Assembly: GCA_963575745.1 (NCBI GenBank)
Contig: CAUYUJ010001470.1
Coordinates: forward strand, 456,174 to 520,173
Direction: 5' to 3'
Source of the DNA: Prorocentrum cordatum
Taxonomy: Eukaryota; Sar; Dinophyceae; Prorocentrales; Prorocentraceae
DNA: 64,000 nucleotides
Shown here piece by piece: positions 11,455-22,229 of this stretch (within the stretch, counting starts at the first letter, position 1; each line of letters starts with the position of its first letter). The position numbers and the translations under genes are program-made. The notes beneath the pieces were generated by a model. It searched no databases. It had not been told where the DNA came from and was given only the letters and a program-made list of their open reading frames with translations.

Positions 11455-12075
11455 GGAACAGGAGGAGGAGGAGGAGGAGGAGGAGGAGGAGGAGGAGGAG
11501 GAGGAGGAGGAGGAGGAGGGAGGAGGAGGAGGAGGAGGAGGAGGAGGAGGAGGAGGAGGAGGAGAGAAGGGAGGAGGATATAGGGAGGAGGAGGAGGATA
11601 AGGAGGACGAAGACGAGGGAGGACGAGGAGAGGGAGAAGGGGGAGGGGAGGAGGAGGAGGAGGAGGAGGAGGAGGAGGAGGAAAAGGAAAGGAGGAGGAG
11701 AGGACGAGACGAGACGAGGACGAGGACGAGGAAGATGACGAGTAGAGGGGGTATGATTGGGAGGAGGGGGGAGGGGAGGAGGAGGAGGAGGAGGAGGAGG
11801 AGGAGGGGAGGGGAAGGAAGAGGAGGAGGAGGAGGAGGAGGAGGAGGAGGAGGAGGAGGAGGAGGAGGAGGAGGAGGAGGAGGGAAGAGGACGGAGGAGG
11901 AGGAGGGTAGGAGGAGGTGGAGGTGGAGGAGGACGAGGGGGAAGCGGGAGGAGGAGGAGCGGGAGGAGGAGGGGAAGTGGAAGGAGGAGGAGGAGGAGAA
12001 GGAGGAGGAGGAGAAGGAGGAGGAGGGGGAAGAGGAGGAGGGGGAAAGAAGTGAGGGGAGGGGGAGGAATAGGGG
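11455..12075 (+). repeat. Polypurine (GGA)n tract 1
   Basis: About 600 bases of almost pure purine on +, mostly GGA with GAA and GGG variants and few pyrimidines. Mirror-like R.Y tracts of this kind can form triplex DNA. All ORFs over it are artefacts of composition. Confidence 0.95.
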
Positions 12076-12084
12076 GGGCGTTGC

Positions 12085-12420
12085 CAAAGGTCGTCCAGGC
12101 CGCCTCTGCGGTGCGCCGCGGCGCGGAGGGCGGCGCGGAGCGGCCTGCCCCCGCGTCGCCGCTGGCCGCCGCGGAAGGCCGCGGCTCCGCAGCCGCGCCG
12201 GCGGGCTCCTGGGCGCACGCGCGCGCGGAGGCCTCGCTCGGACGCCCGACGGTCGCGTGGAGGCGGCCGCCGCGCGCCAGCGCAACGGCTGCCCGCCGGC
12301 GCGGAGGCGCCGTTCGGCAGCCAGCGTGCGGCGCCAGGCGCACGGTGCCTGCCGAGCGTGGCCCGCAGGCGGCGCCCGTGGGGCGGCGGCCCGCCAGGGA
12401 AGCCCTATCGGCCCTGTCGA
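12085..12420. other. GC-rich island between two polypurine tracts
   Basis: Abrupt change to mixed, extremely GC-rich DNA open in several frames on both strands (Ala/Arg/Gly/Pro-rich). It could be an exon enclosed by purine repeats, but no domain was recognised. Confidence 0.4.
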
Positions 12421-12770
12421 AGGGGAGGTAGAGGAGGAGCAGGAGGAGGAGGAGGAGGAGGAGGAAGAAGAGCGGGAGTGGGAGGAGGAGCGGGAGTAGG
12501 AGGAGGAGGAACAGAGGAGGAGGAGGAGGAGGAGGAGGAGGAGGAAGAAGAGGAAGAGGAAGAGGAAGAGGAAGAGGAAGTGAAAGAGGAAGAGGAAGAG
12601 GAAGAGGATGGAAGAGGAAGAGGAAGAGGACGAGGAAGAGGATGAGGAACAGGAGGAGGAGGAGGAGGAGAAGGAGGAGGGGGAAGGAGAAGGAGGAGGA
12701 GGAAGAGTAGGAGGAGGAGGAGAATGAGGAGGAGCAGAAGCGTTTGTGGGCTCGGAGGGGGGGCCTCAGG
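12421..12770 (+). repeat. Polypurine (GGA/GAA)n tract 2
   Basis: Resumes the purine bias of tract 1, with GGAAGA-type variants in the middle. Confidence 0.9.
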
Positions 12771-13044
12771 CTGGGCGTGGCGGCGGAAGGATTGTCCCTC
12801 TCGCGATGCTCATCCTGCGGGATTCCACACACCCCCTCCTCCAGCTGCCCCCTTTGAAGACCTCGCAGTGGCGGAAGAGGCAGGCGGAGACGAGAGGAGC
12901 GGAGGAGGAGGAGATGAGGAGGAGAGAGGACGTGTTGGACGGTCTGCAAAGCTCAGGGTGTGGAGGAGGAGGAGGAGGAGGAGGAGGACGACGACGACGA
13001 CGATCACAAAATGTTCGCCAGCGTGGACCCCACACAGTGATGAC

Positions 13045-13445
13045 TGGCACCCTGGGTGGTCAAGCCCTGTGGTGCGAGCTGCGTGGTGCGGGCTGCGCGT
13101 GCTGAAGGCAATGCGGTGCACGCTGCGTGTGGTGCAAGCACGCGGCGTAGGCAGTGCGGTGCCGGCAGCGCGGCGCGAGCTGTGCGCGGTGCAGGCCGTG
13201 TGGGTCAGGCTGAGCTGCCTGGCCATCGCTCGGACGTCCATTCCCTGTGCTTTTTTCGGTTTCGCGCGTGTTTTTTTCGCCAGATGGTCGAGGATGCTCC
13301 TCGAAGGCCCTCGCCGAAGGAAAAATGCACACGTCCGAGCGATGCCACGCTGCGGCAGTGGCCGGGCGGTGGAAGGCTGCGCGGCGTGAGCCGAGCGGCG
13401 CGAGCTGTGGAGTGCAGGCTGCGCTGCGCAGGCAGCGCGCGGGGC
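13045..13445 (+). repeat. Degenerate GGTGCGAGCTGCGT minisatellite
   Basis: Successive variants of a unit of about 14-16 bases (GGTGCGAGCTGCGT, GGTGCGGGCTGCGC, GGTGCACGCTGCGT) occur at 13068-13200 and again at about 13372-13440. The inverted-repeat element 13224-13344 sits between the two blocks. The same unit type forms a longer array at 23530-23755. Confidence 0.6.
13224..13344. mobile_element. Small non-autonomous element with 14-bp terminal inverted repeats, copy 1
   Basis: CATCGCTCGGACGT at 13224-13237 is the exact reverse complement of ACGTCCGAGCGATG at 13331-13344. The 121-bp interior has T-runs and CCAGATGGTCGAGGATGCTCC-like sequence but no ORF. A second, diverged copy with the same internal order lies at 14731-14874. 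This is the structure of a MITE, but no target-site duplication was identified. Confidence 0.6.
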
Positions 13446-14730
13446 GCCCACGAGGCGCCCACGAGGCGCCCACCAGGGCGAAGCCTCGGCGGGCCCGGCC
13501 GGTCATGTCGAGCGCAGGCATGGTCACCCGATGCGAGGGCTGCTCGTGGAGTCGGAGGCCAGGCGCCAGAACCCGCCACCCTGGTCCCCAGTGCCCGATC
13601 CCTCCGAGCGGAGGGTGCAGAGGGACCGCAGGAGGAGGAGAGAGGGGGAGAGTGGGGGAGAGAGGGGGAGAGAGGGGGAGAGAGGAGAGAGGAGAGAGGC
13701 AAGTCGGGTGCGCTCGCGCCGCACCCAGCGTCCTACCTCTCCCACCCATCCCTTCCCATCTCGCTGAATCAGTTTCTACCCGCTGGCTGGTATGTCCGAC
13801 GGGTCACTGATCCACGAATGGCGCTTGCAGGAGTTGGCCGATCGTTTGCCGCACAATCGGCATCGTGGATTTCGCACATTGGATAGGGGGTGGAGGAGGA
13901 CGGAGGAGGAAGAGGAGGAGCAGGGTCAGAACGAGCATGAGAACAGGAGGACCATGAAGAAACGGGTGGACGGAGGAGCGGACGGTAAGAGAACGGCAAT
14001 GACGAGGGAGGAATCGGATCCAAAGTGTGACCGAGACTGGAGCGAGAGCACGATTCGCAACGACAGGAGCAAAGCAGCGATCCTAAGACGTGGCCTAACG
14101 CTGCGAGGGCACCATTTTGAAGGACTGAAGACGTTCCGATCGAAGAGCCCATGATAATGCACAGGGATCAATATTTAGAACAAAAAATCTGGCGACCCTT
14201 CGGCGTGTGTGGGACGCTGTCGCCGTCTTCGTCGTCGTCGTCGCCAGTCCCAAGGTGTAGAAACGAACAGAAAAAAGAAACGTCGAAGTTGAGTGGATTC
14301 CCTCCCCCTTTCTTCCCTCCTCTGACGGGGGGACGGGGGAGGTTAGGAGGGGGGTAGGGGAGGGGTAAGTAAGGGGGGCGTCCCGGGTCAGATCGCCCCC
14401 CTCAAGGTTCCTGGCGGCCCTCCCTCCCCTCCCCGGTCCCCCCTGTGGACAGGGAGCACAGGAGGGGGTCCCCCATGGAGGGGGGGGGTGGTCCTGGAGG
14501 GGAGCACCGGGGAAGGTCCCGCCCCCCCCCCCCCCGGGATCCAGGCGGGCGAGGGCGGGAGCGCCAGCGAGGGTCCCCAGGAGGTCCCACCTTCAGGGTC
14601 AGCGGCACAGGCCGCAAGGCCTTCACAGTGGTTCGAAGTCCAGTGTGGAGAATGTGCGGAGGGGGGTAAGCAGTGGGGCGCTGCGAGGGGAGGCAGATGA
14701 GTAGTAGTACTCATATTGAGCATCTCTTGC
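13345..14730. other. GC-rich spacer without a supported gene
   Basis: Includes purine-rich GAGAGGGGGAG runs at about 13634-13700 and a C15 run at 14522-14537. Frames are open by composition only. Confidence 0.45.
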
Positions 14731-14874
14731 CATCTCTCGGACGCCCTCTCCCAGTGCATTGGTTGATTTCGTGCGCGCTTGTTTGTTCTCAAGGTGGTCC
14801 AATATGCTCCAACGTGGTCCAGATCTTCTGACGCTGGCCCCACCGACAAAAAACGCACACGTCTGAGCGAAGAT
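14731..14874. mobile_element. Small non-autonomous element, copy 2
   Basis: Begins CATCTCTCGGACG and ends near ACACGTCTGAGCGAAGAT, a diverged version of the ends of 13224-13344. The internal blocks also correspond (CGTGCGCGCTTGTTTGTTCTC, then TGGTCCAATATGCTCC, then an A-run and CGCACACGTC). The ends pair less well than in copy 1. Confidence 0.5.
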
Positions 14875-14947
14875 CTGCAAAGAAGAGAAGGGCAATTCGA
14901 TCTCGCGCGAAACGCGTGCAAGCCTCTGCGGAAGGAAGGGGGAGGAT

Positions 14948-15110
14948 GACTAGGAGGACGAGGAGGAGGACGAGGAGGACGAGGAGGAGGACGAGGAGGA
15001 CGAGGAGGAGGACGAGGAGGAGGACGAGGAGGACAAGGAGGAGGAGGAGGTGACTAGGAGGACGAGGAGGACCAGGAGGACAAGGAGGAGGACGAGGACG
15101 AGGATGGTGA
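14948..15110 (+). repeat. (GAGGAC)n-type purine-rich array
   Basis: Alternating GAGGAC, GAGGAG and GACGAG units. Confidence 0.9.
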
Positions 15111-16973
15111 CAATACCTGCGAGGAGGAGGAGTGGGAGGAGGGGACCACCTCGACGGCGCCCCCCTCCCAGCGGCTCGTGCTCCTGCTTGCGCAGCTCGG
15201 CGGCGGAGTGCGCGAAGGGACAGTAAAAGTCCTCGCAGGAGGAGCCGCCTGCGCTACGCGGCGGCGACGGGACGAGCCTGGTGATTCCCGAGGACCCACC
15301 AGCTACACGCAATGAGTGGCACTAGTGGTTGTGGCGCGGCGACTTGAAAACCAACACGCGATGGGGCAGCCGAAGGACGCTGCAGGGCCAAGTTGGGCAC
15401 AGCAGGAGCGGGAGGGGCGCGGAGCATGCTTAGATCGTGGGGCTCCATGAGTGACACTACACCCCCCTGGAAAATAATACAACCAGTTTAACCATGTCTT
15501 GCCCCCCCCCCCCGAACACCCAGACCTCAGTACTGAGTCCGCCGCGGCCGACGGCGAAAAAATCGGATCGCGCGGTGCCCTGCGCGAACATTGAAACTGA
15601 CGGGAGCGGGGAGACGGACCGCGCGCGAAAGTTGCACTACTTATCCAAGATAATTAATGTAGACAGGAGTGACCTTTGGTGCGCGGCTTCTGGGGGCCAA
15701 GGGGGGGGGACAAGATCCAAGCACGCAGGCTAGTGCTGGGGGGCCCTTTGGGCCCGCACCCAAGGTCACTCTGGCGAAGGGTCACCCTTAACCGTAGCCG
15801 AACGTAGGCGACTCCAAATGTTGTCTTCGTTACTGGCCCCCGCCCAGGCGCGCGGAGCGCATGCTAGTACTGCTGTGGAAATAACGTTACTTGAATTTTC
15901 AGATGGGCATCGCGCGGGACACAAGGGGCAGGATGACGCGCTCACACGCTCGGAATTTGCCGCCGTGGTGACATGCCCATTGCAATCATCTGCATGATGA
16001 CAGATCGTGATTACTATCATTATCATGATGATGAACACCCCTGGTCCCCCCGAGACTCCCAGCGAAGAGTCACTGCTGTGACGGGACGGGCCTTCGTCCC
16101 ATCCTGGATAGTAATCCATCTAATACTCTCAAACCAAAAAAGTCCCATCCATAAAAAGCATGGTTCCCAACCCACCTGGCAAATCCTGCCCCGCGGTCAC
16201 TGAAGTCCTGGGAAAGCGCCAGATCGAGTCGCCATGTTCAAGGATACTCTAATTCTCCTGATGGATTACGAGTTCGCGCAATGCCGAAAACTGAGTGCAC
16301 GACACGCAACGCGTACAGATCATTGTGGGCCTCGGTACTTTCTTCTTCCTAGGTTTGGCTATGAATGGAAGGGCGCACGCGAAGAACGCATGGATGGGGA
16401 AGGAAGCATCACCGGATTCGCTCTGCCAGCTCCCGGACCTGTCCAGGCCCACCATCGCAATGCAAAATTAGGACAACCGCACAGACAGCTGTGAAGTGCC
16501 AACCCGGGGGGCACCCCAGCGGCGCTCCAGCGTCCAAGCCTGTTCGAATCACGGGTCACCCAGATGGCTCCCAGGAAGTGAGCCCGCCACGTTTGGGGTT
16601 CCAGGGGCCGGTTCCTCTTGTGGCATCGACGAAGCCTCAGGCGAAGCGGGTCCCTTCCTGAGGGGCTCCCAGAGAAGAGCTGAACACAACGCGGCTTCCG
16701 GAGGCCTGTGACGCGGCCTCTCTGCCAGGATTCGCCCGTCAGCTGCTGCGTCCTCTGCAGGCAGTGCCGCGGGAAAGTCTGACAATCAGACATGCGAGAG
16801 AGCGCATCGAAACGACGAGGGCTCTTCAGACGCCCATGAGGCTACCTGGAAGCGTGCTCTCGTTGTGTGGCTTGGGTTGATGGTAGCTCCCAGGCGCGCA
16901 GTGGTGCGCGAGATCTGGAAAAGCATCCTATTGCTCTCGTCAATGGCTGCGCCTCCCCGTCGTTGGACACACA
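15111..16973. other. Unassigned DNA
   Basis: No domain was recognised on either strand. A tRNA-like GTTCGAATC at 16548 was checked and no cloverleaf could be drawn around it. Confidence 0.45.
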
Positions 16974-17716
16974 GACGCACACACACACACACACACGCAC
17001 TATCACACACGGAACGTTTATACTTTACCCCAACGTGCATACATGCAGACATACATACATACATACATACATACATACATACAGACAGACAGACAGACAG
17101 ACAGACAGGCAGACAGGCAGGCAGGCAGACAGGCAGACAGATACATACGTAACTCACGTACGTACGCACGTACGTGCATACATACATCCATACATAGATA
17201 CATACATACATACAGACATGCAGACATACAGACCTACATACGGAAATGCATTGATGCATGCATGCATGCATGCATGCATGCATTCATAGATTCAAACATA
17301 CATGCAGACATACATACTTACACGTATGTATACATGCATGCGTACGCATACCTACATACGCACATATATACGTCTACAAAAAATCACAGGCATGCATGCG
17401 TAAACACACCTACATGCATCCACAAACATCTAATATAGTCATGCACACGTATATACATACATGCATGCATGCATACATACATGTACACCCATGCACCTAT
17501 ATATGTACACAAGAATCAGACGCATATGCCTATATATATATACATAAATACGTACAGACATGCATACATACATGCATGTATCCATGCATGCATACACACA
17601 CACATACACATATACATGCATGCATGCGTACGTACATACAAACAAACAAAAAACTACACAATCATACAAGCATACGAACGTAACAAAAAAACACTCACAC
17701 CTACATAAACACATGG

Positions 17717-17773
<57 letters not shown>

Positions 17774-17830
17774 GGCAGACAGACAAACGCACACTCACAC
17801 ACAGACAGACGTGCATGCATGCATACATGC
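16974..17830 (+). repeat. Complex CA-rich di- and tetranucleotide array
   Basis: (AC)n at 16976-16996, (ATAC)n at about 17047-17082, (ACAG)n to about 17140, mixed ACGTAC/ATAC, (TGCA)n at about 17253-17282, degenerate ATAC/ATGC, and a long (ACAG)n at 17717-17775. Four-base units keep frames open, so the Cys/Val/Met-rich and His/Thr-rich ORFs over it are not genes. Confidence 0.95.
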
Positions 17831-18275
17831 AAAACTACTGGCACTGCGTCGGCATGAACATCTGCATCGCTCCCCCCTCCCTGGCCCGCCCGCCCCACCT
17901 CGGACAGGGCACCTGGGCTTCGGAGGCACGTCTCCAGGGATGCCCCACGAGGGCACGCGCGCATCGAGGCAGACTGCCCCGCCCAAAGATGGCCGGCACG
18001 GCGCCCTCGCGCGGGCCGTCGCCGCGTTGGGAGACGCCCAACGGACTGGCCGGTCGGATCTCACACCGACTTAGGTCAGGCAGGTCCTCCTACAGGCGGA
18101 ATTGGGGAGAACGATAATATTATATATGCATATATCTAAGAATTTGGTTTTAAACGAAAGAAAAGCATATTATCCTGGCCATTTTTCTATTCCTGCATAT
18201 TCCTCCTGTAGAGGGACACGCCCGACTTAAACTTAGACCCCCGACGTCATAATTGTTCACACAGTCGACACCCAA
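17831..18275. other. Unassigned DNA
   Basis: GC-rich, then a short AT-rich patch near 18115-18180. Nothing was recognised. Confidence 0.4.
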
Positions 18276-18353
18276 AGGTCTCGACCCATTTCCTGGGACA
18301 GGTTTCCCATCCCGAGTCGTTCTCTGCCAGTCCCGAGGCCGAGTGAGGGTCCC
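18276..18353 (+). repeat. 80-bp dispersed family, copy 2
   Basis: AGGTCTCGACCCATTTCCTG, then CATCCCGAGTCGTT, then CCAGTCCCGAGGCCGAGTG. Same block order as 10060-10140. Confidence 0.6.
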
Positions 18354-18956
18354 AAGAAGCAGAAAGTATGGAAAAACCCTCCATTGTGATTTTTTCGTGA
18401 CTCGAGGGGGTCTGGGGAGCACTGCCTCTTGGTGAGGGCGGGGCTGCGAGGCATCGCCTGTGCACGACAGCTCCGCGTGCCTCGCGGCCCCATCGCAGGT
18501 CTCTCTGGGCCCTCAGGCTGCAGCAGCCGTCTGGGCGCAGCGAGGAGAGGGCGAGGTCCAGGGTGCGCTCCTCCAAAGGGCTCTCGGGCTGGCCCCGGGG
18601 GTTCCGAGCCATCCCAGAGGCCGGCGGGGCGCAGTGGAAATGCATTTCCAAAACGGTTTCGCACGCCATTCTCGTGGGGGGGGGGACGGCTCTAGCGAGT
18701 CGAATCCGCCGACCTTGTCGGCGTGCGGGAGGGAGAGGCCTGAGGTGGTCGTGCTGGGATGGTCCAGGCTCGCCAACCCAAGGCCATCTGTGGCTCTCCA
18801 AGCTCGCCAACCCGAGGTGAATTGACCCACGACGTAATCTAGTCGAAAGAGAGCCCCCTCCCTTTGATACCTTCCCCGCCATGAGGAAGGGGGGGTCCCT
18901 GGGACGGTCCTGGCGGGGGGGTCCTGGAGAGGGTCCTGGGGGAGGGTCCCAGGGGG

Positions 18957-19034
18957 TCCTCCTCCTCCTCCTCCTCCTCCTCCTCCTCCTCCTCCTCCTC
19001 CTCCTCCTCCTCCTCCTCCTCCTCCTCCTCCTCC
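18957..19034 (+). repeat. (TCC)26 perfect trinucleotide array
   Basis: Uninterrupted TCC repeat, bordered by G-rich GGGTCCTGG variants on its left. Confidence 0.97.
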
Positions 19035-20302
19035 ACCCACCAAGAAGCCCCACGACACACCCAAGTCGGACGCAAAGGACCCCAGGAGCCCCCCCAAGAA
19101 GCCACCCAGGAGCCCCCAGCATATCCCCAAGGTCCCTGGATCACTACCCAAGCGCAGTGGCGGGATGGATCGAAGGCCACTCGATCTTCGCCCTCGCATT
19201 GAAGCCACCACTGCCCAGTGCATCCGTTCGGCACCCACCTCTTGCGCCAAATCGGAGCAACTAGACCCGTGCCCACCAGCCCATCTGCCGACGCGCGCGC
19301 GCGTGCAATGGTGGCCACACGTGCTCAGACGCCAGGGCAAACACATGCGTGTGGCACTTGCCTGTCTGCGTGCTACGCTCTGTTCAAACCTGCCTCCTCC
19401 AAAAGGTGCACCCACGCCTTGGCAAAGGCGCGTCTTGTACACCTCTGGGTGGTAGTTGACCTGAAACAGGACGGCAGCGGACGAGCCATTCGGCCATACA
19501 TGATTGACAAACGCGACAGCTACGAGCATACTCCCAATGCCACATGCCCATGCAACAGTGACGTCTGATGTATAGCCGACCCATGGAGCGCCCAGTTGTG
19601 TTTCCTGAGCTGGGCAAATGCGGAAAAATGCAACGCCGCTGCGATTGCGGCTTTTGGTTCATTCGAGAGCAGAAAGGGAAGGTGATGGGACGCCATAGCA
19701 TACCCTTTAAATTCATCAATCAGTCGCGTTCGCCTCCTGCCACCTGCACTGCCATCATGGGCTCGCGTGGGCCCCCTTCGAACCGCAACGCATGTCCGTC
19801 GCCAGTCGTCTGCTCGAGAGGGCCGAAGGCGGCAGCCGTGGCGGAGGCGGGGATGGCGCTGGGCCTCCAGAGGCTCCGCGTGTCCGAGACCCCCGATGCG
19901 GTCATTCGTTCACGGCGTGGACCTGGATGGGACGCGCAGAAAGATATATTTGTTTGGGGGGGGAGGGAGAAGATGGGAGCGGACCGCATGATTCAAGAAC
20001 CACCGTCGAGACGCGAAAGCCAGTTGCACTTGAAAGCCGGTTTCTTCCTCACCAAGCGTGTGGAAACGGACGCAAGAAACGACAATGCAGATAACACAAG
20101 ATACGCATTCGCCGGAAAACGTACCTAGTACTAGTACTATCTGTCCTCCTTGGAGGTGCGCGTCCGACCCGCACAAACAGCAGACCCATCTTGAAGTATA
20201 TCGTTTCCGGAGCGTTGTGGCCAGAAAGCGCCCGCCACGACGCACATGCTACACGATTCCTCGGAGCGCGCGCCGCCCCCCTGTATGCGGTGCGGTGACC
20301 AC
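19035..20302. other. Unassigned DNA
   Basis: Several overlapping frames of 100-190 codons exist on both strands, but none has a recognisable domain or a clear advantage over its shadows. Confidence 0.4.
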
Positions 20303-20380
20303 ACCGAGGAGGAGGAGGAGGAGGAGAAGGAGGAGGAGGAGGAGGAGGAGGGACGAGGGACGAGGGACGAGGGACGAGGG
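20303..20380 (+). repeat. (GGA)n then (GGGACGA)n array
   Basis: GGA repeat running into four tandem 7-bp GGGACGA units at about 20350-20380. Confidence 0.9.
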
Positions 20381-20423
20381 GGCGACGCGCACATAGTCTG
20401 AGTATGCTGGGGTGTCGCCGACC

Positions 20424-20491
20424 AGAGGTCTCGACCCTTGCCCTAGGACCAGCTCTTCCTCCTGAAATGTGTTTTGGCGGTACCAGGGGGC
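20424..20491 (+). repeat. 80-bp dispersed family, copy 3
   Basis: AGAGGTCTCGACCC, then CCCTAGGACCAG, then GGCGGTACCAGGGGGCCC. Diverged. Confidence 0.45.
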
Positions 20492-20940
20492 CCTAAAGGC
20501 CAGAAATTGCGATAACATTGCGAGAAATTCTAGGAGTACACAACCCAACCAACAGAAACCCAGGACCTCTCGGGCGGCCCTACTCCCTGGGGAGTCGAAG
20601 AAAAACACTGGCATTGAAAAAACATATCGTCAGAGATCTGGGTAGGCAAAGCCCGTCTCGATCTTCGGGGCCAGCGCCGCTTCCGTGCGCTGCCGATCAT
20701 CCGTTCCCGAAAATTTCTCGTAACGCTATGCACGAACCTGTCGCGACCGAAATACAATCTGGCCTGCACTTGCAAAATCCGAGCCGTCGACGTCTTCGGA
20801 ATCATCGCTTGGATCCCGACGCACCGTCCGTCCGTTACCAAAACTCGACCCCCTCGGGTCGCGACCGAGATTTGGCGCGACCGACATCCGTTTCCAAAAC
20901 TCTCTGGTCGCGGACGATCTGTTCCTAACGTCGAACCCCC

Positions 20941-21011
20941 CAGGGCACGACCCATTCCCCGGAACCGGCATTCCATCTCGAACCCTCTTCTGACGGCCCC
21001 AGGGCCCCGCA
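20941..21011 (+). repeat. 80-bp dispersed family, copy 4
   Basis: CACGACCCATTCCCCGGAAC, then CATCTCGAACCC, then TGACGGCCCCAGGGCCCC. Confidence 0.45.
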
Positions 21012-21596
21012 AGGGCCCCGCAAGGGCCCCGAAGGGCCCAGCAACCCGCTCATGACCCGAAGGGCGTCTGGGGATGACCAGCCTGCGACATCCTCGAACT
21101 CGCGCGCCAGCTCCGCGCGCGCGCGCGGCGCAAGCGACGGCCGCGGCCCCGAAGAAAGCGGCCGGGCGCCTCGTCCTCGGAGTGCGCCCACGGGCAGAGC
21201 TCGCCCCGGGCGCAGCCTGGGGCCGCGCGGAGCCCCGGGGCGCGCGGGCGCCGTGGCCGAACCCGGGGCGCCCCCCGGCCCCGACCTGCTCCCAGATGTT
21301 TTGGCCCGCGGCGGCGGAGTGGTCCTCACCGCGTTCGGAGAGCAGCCGCGGGGTGCGACGGGGCTGGATGGGGCGCGGCGTGGGCAGGGAGAAGAGGACG
21401 AGCGCGCGGGGAGGGCGAGAGCACGCTCAGAGAATAGCGGCCCCTGATCCTGGGAGCCGAAGGGCGTGCACAGCAGAGGCATGGAGGTCCTCGGAGGAGT
21501 AGAACTCCAGGGAAAGGTACACATGCCGTCAGACATGCAACAGCCTGAGCAAATGAGGACGGGGGTTATCCAGAATGTTCAGCCTTTGAGGGCCCG
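21012..21596. other. Extremely GC-rich island, possible exon
   Basis: About 21060-21440 is open in several frames with Ala/Arg/Pro/Gly-rich translations on both strands. No domain was recognised. Confidence 0.35.
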
Positions 21597-21670
21597 TACC
21601 GGGCCCCGGCACCGTCAAAAAAACATTGCCCGACGAAAACCCCGTCCTGAGGAAGGGTGCGGGACTTCCG
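21597..21670 (-). repeat. 80-bp dispersed family, copy 5 (reverse)
   Basis: The reverse complement shows the GTTTTCGTC...GTTTTTTTGACGGTGCCGGGG order seen in copy 1. Confidence 0.55.
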
Positions 21671-21723
21671 GGGACCGCGTGTTTTGAAGAGTCAGGACGT
21701 CCAATGTCTAGGCTCGTTGCGTG

Positions 21724-21801
21724 GGGGCCCTCGCCCGGTCCTGGGACCGTCAAGAAACAGCTCACATGAAACGCCGGTCCCGGGGAAGGGGTCCAGACCT
21801 C
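21724..21801 (-). repeat. 80-bp dispersed family, copy 6 (reverse)
   Basis: The reverse complement begins AGGTCTGGACCCCTTCCCCG and ends TTGACGGTCCCAGGACCGGG, then GAGGGCCCC. It is the closest match to copy 1. Confidence 0.65.
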
Positions 21802-22229
21802 AAGGGAGCCACGCTGCGAAAAAACACGGCACCGCACTTATAGGTCCTCCCCCCTCTCTCCATTCCCTCCCTCTCCTCAACCCACCTCACCCTCCTCATT
21901 CTCTCTGTTCTCCTCCTCCTCCTGCAACTTGAATAAAACGATGGTGATGAGGATGTGATGCTCCTTTATCTGACTGAAAGAGTAAGGGTGCTACACAGGC
22001 CGCGACGCGGTCACGCGGACTTAAGTTCTTGAGCCCAACGCCAGCGGTTGCACAGTCATTTGGGTGCCTATATCCAAACATCGACATGATGGTCAAGGTC
22101 GGGCCAGTCACGTGCAATCCCGTATGAATGCGCATATCATTAGTGGAAGCTGGTGCTAGCTCGACAGCACAAAATCGGTGATAGAATGAGATTGGTGAAT
22201 AGCCCAGCAGGAGTAGTCTGAGCATGTAC

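Noticed and set aside
11017-12949. Large Pro/Ser/Leu-rich frames on - of 400-570 codons
   Set aside because: Created by the (GGA)n polypurine tracts, where stop codons are rare on the pyrimidine strand.
15780-15800. Dinoflagellate spliced-leader relic suggested by CCGTAGCC
   Set aside because: Only a few bases match, and the ATTTTGGCTCAAG part is absent.
16500-16600. tRNA gene suggested by GTTCGAATC
   Set aside because: No A box at the right distance and no cloverleaf could be drawn.
16786-17828. Cys/Val/Met-rich and His/Thr/Tyr-rich frames
   Set aside because: Generated by tetranucleotide repeats.
21052-21536. Gene in the GC-rich island
   Set aside because: Overlapping frames on both strands look equally plausible and none has a domain, so it is kept only as a possible exon.
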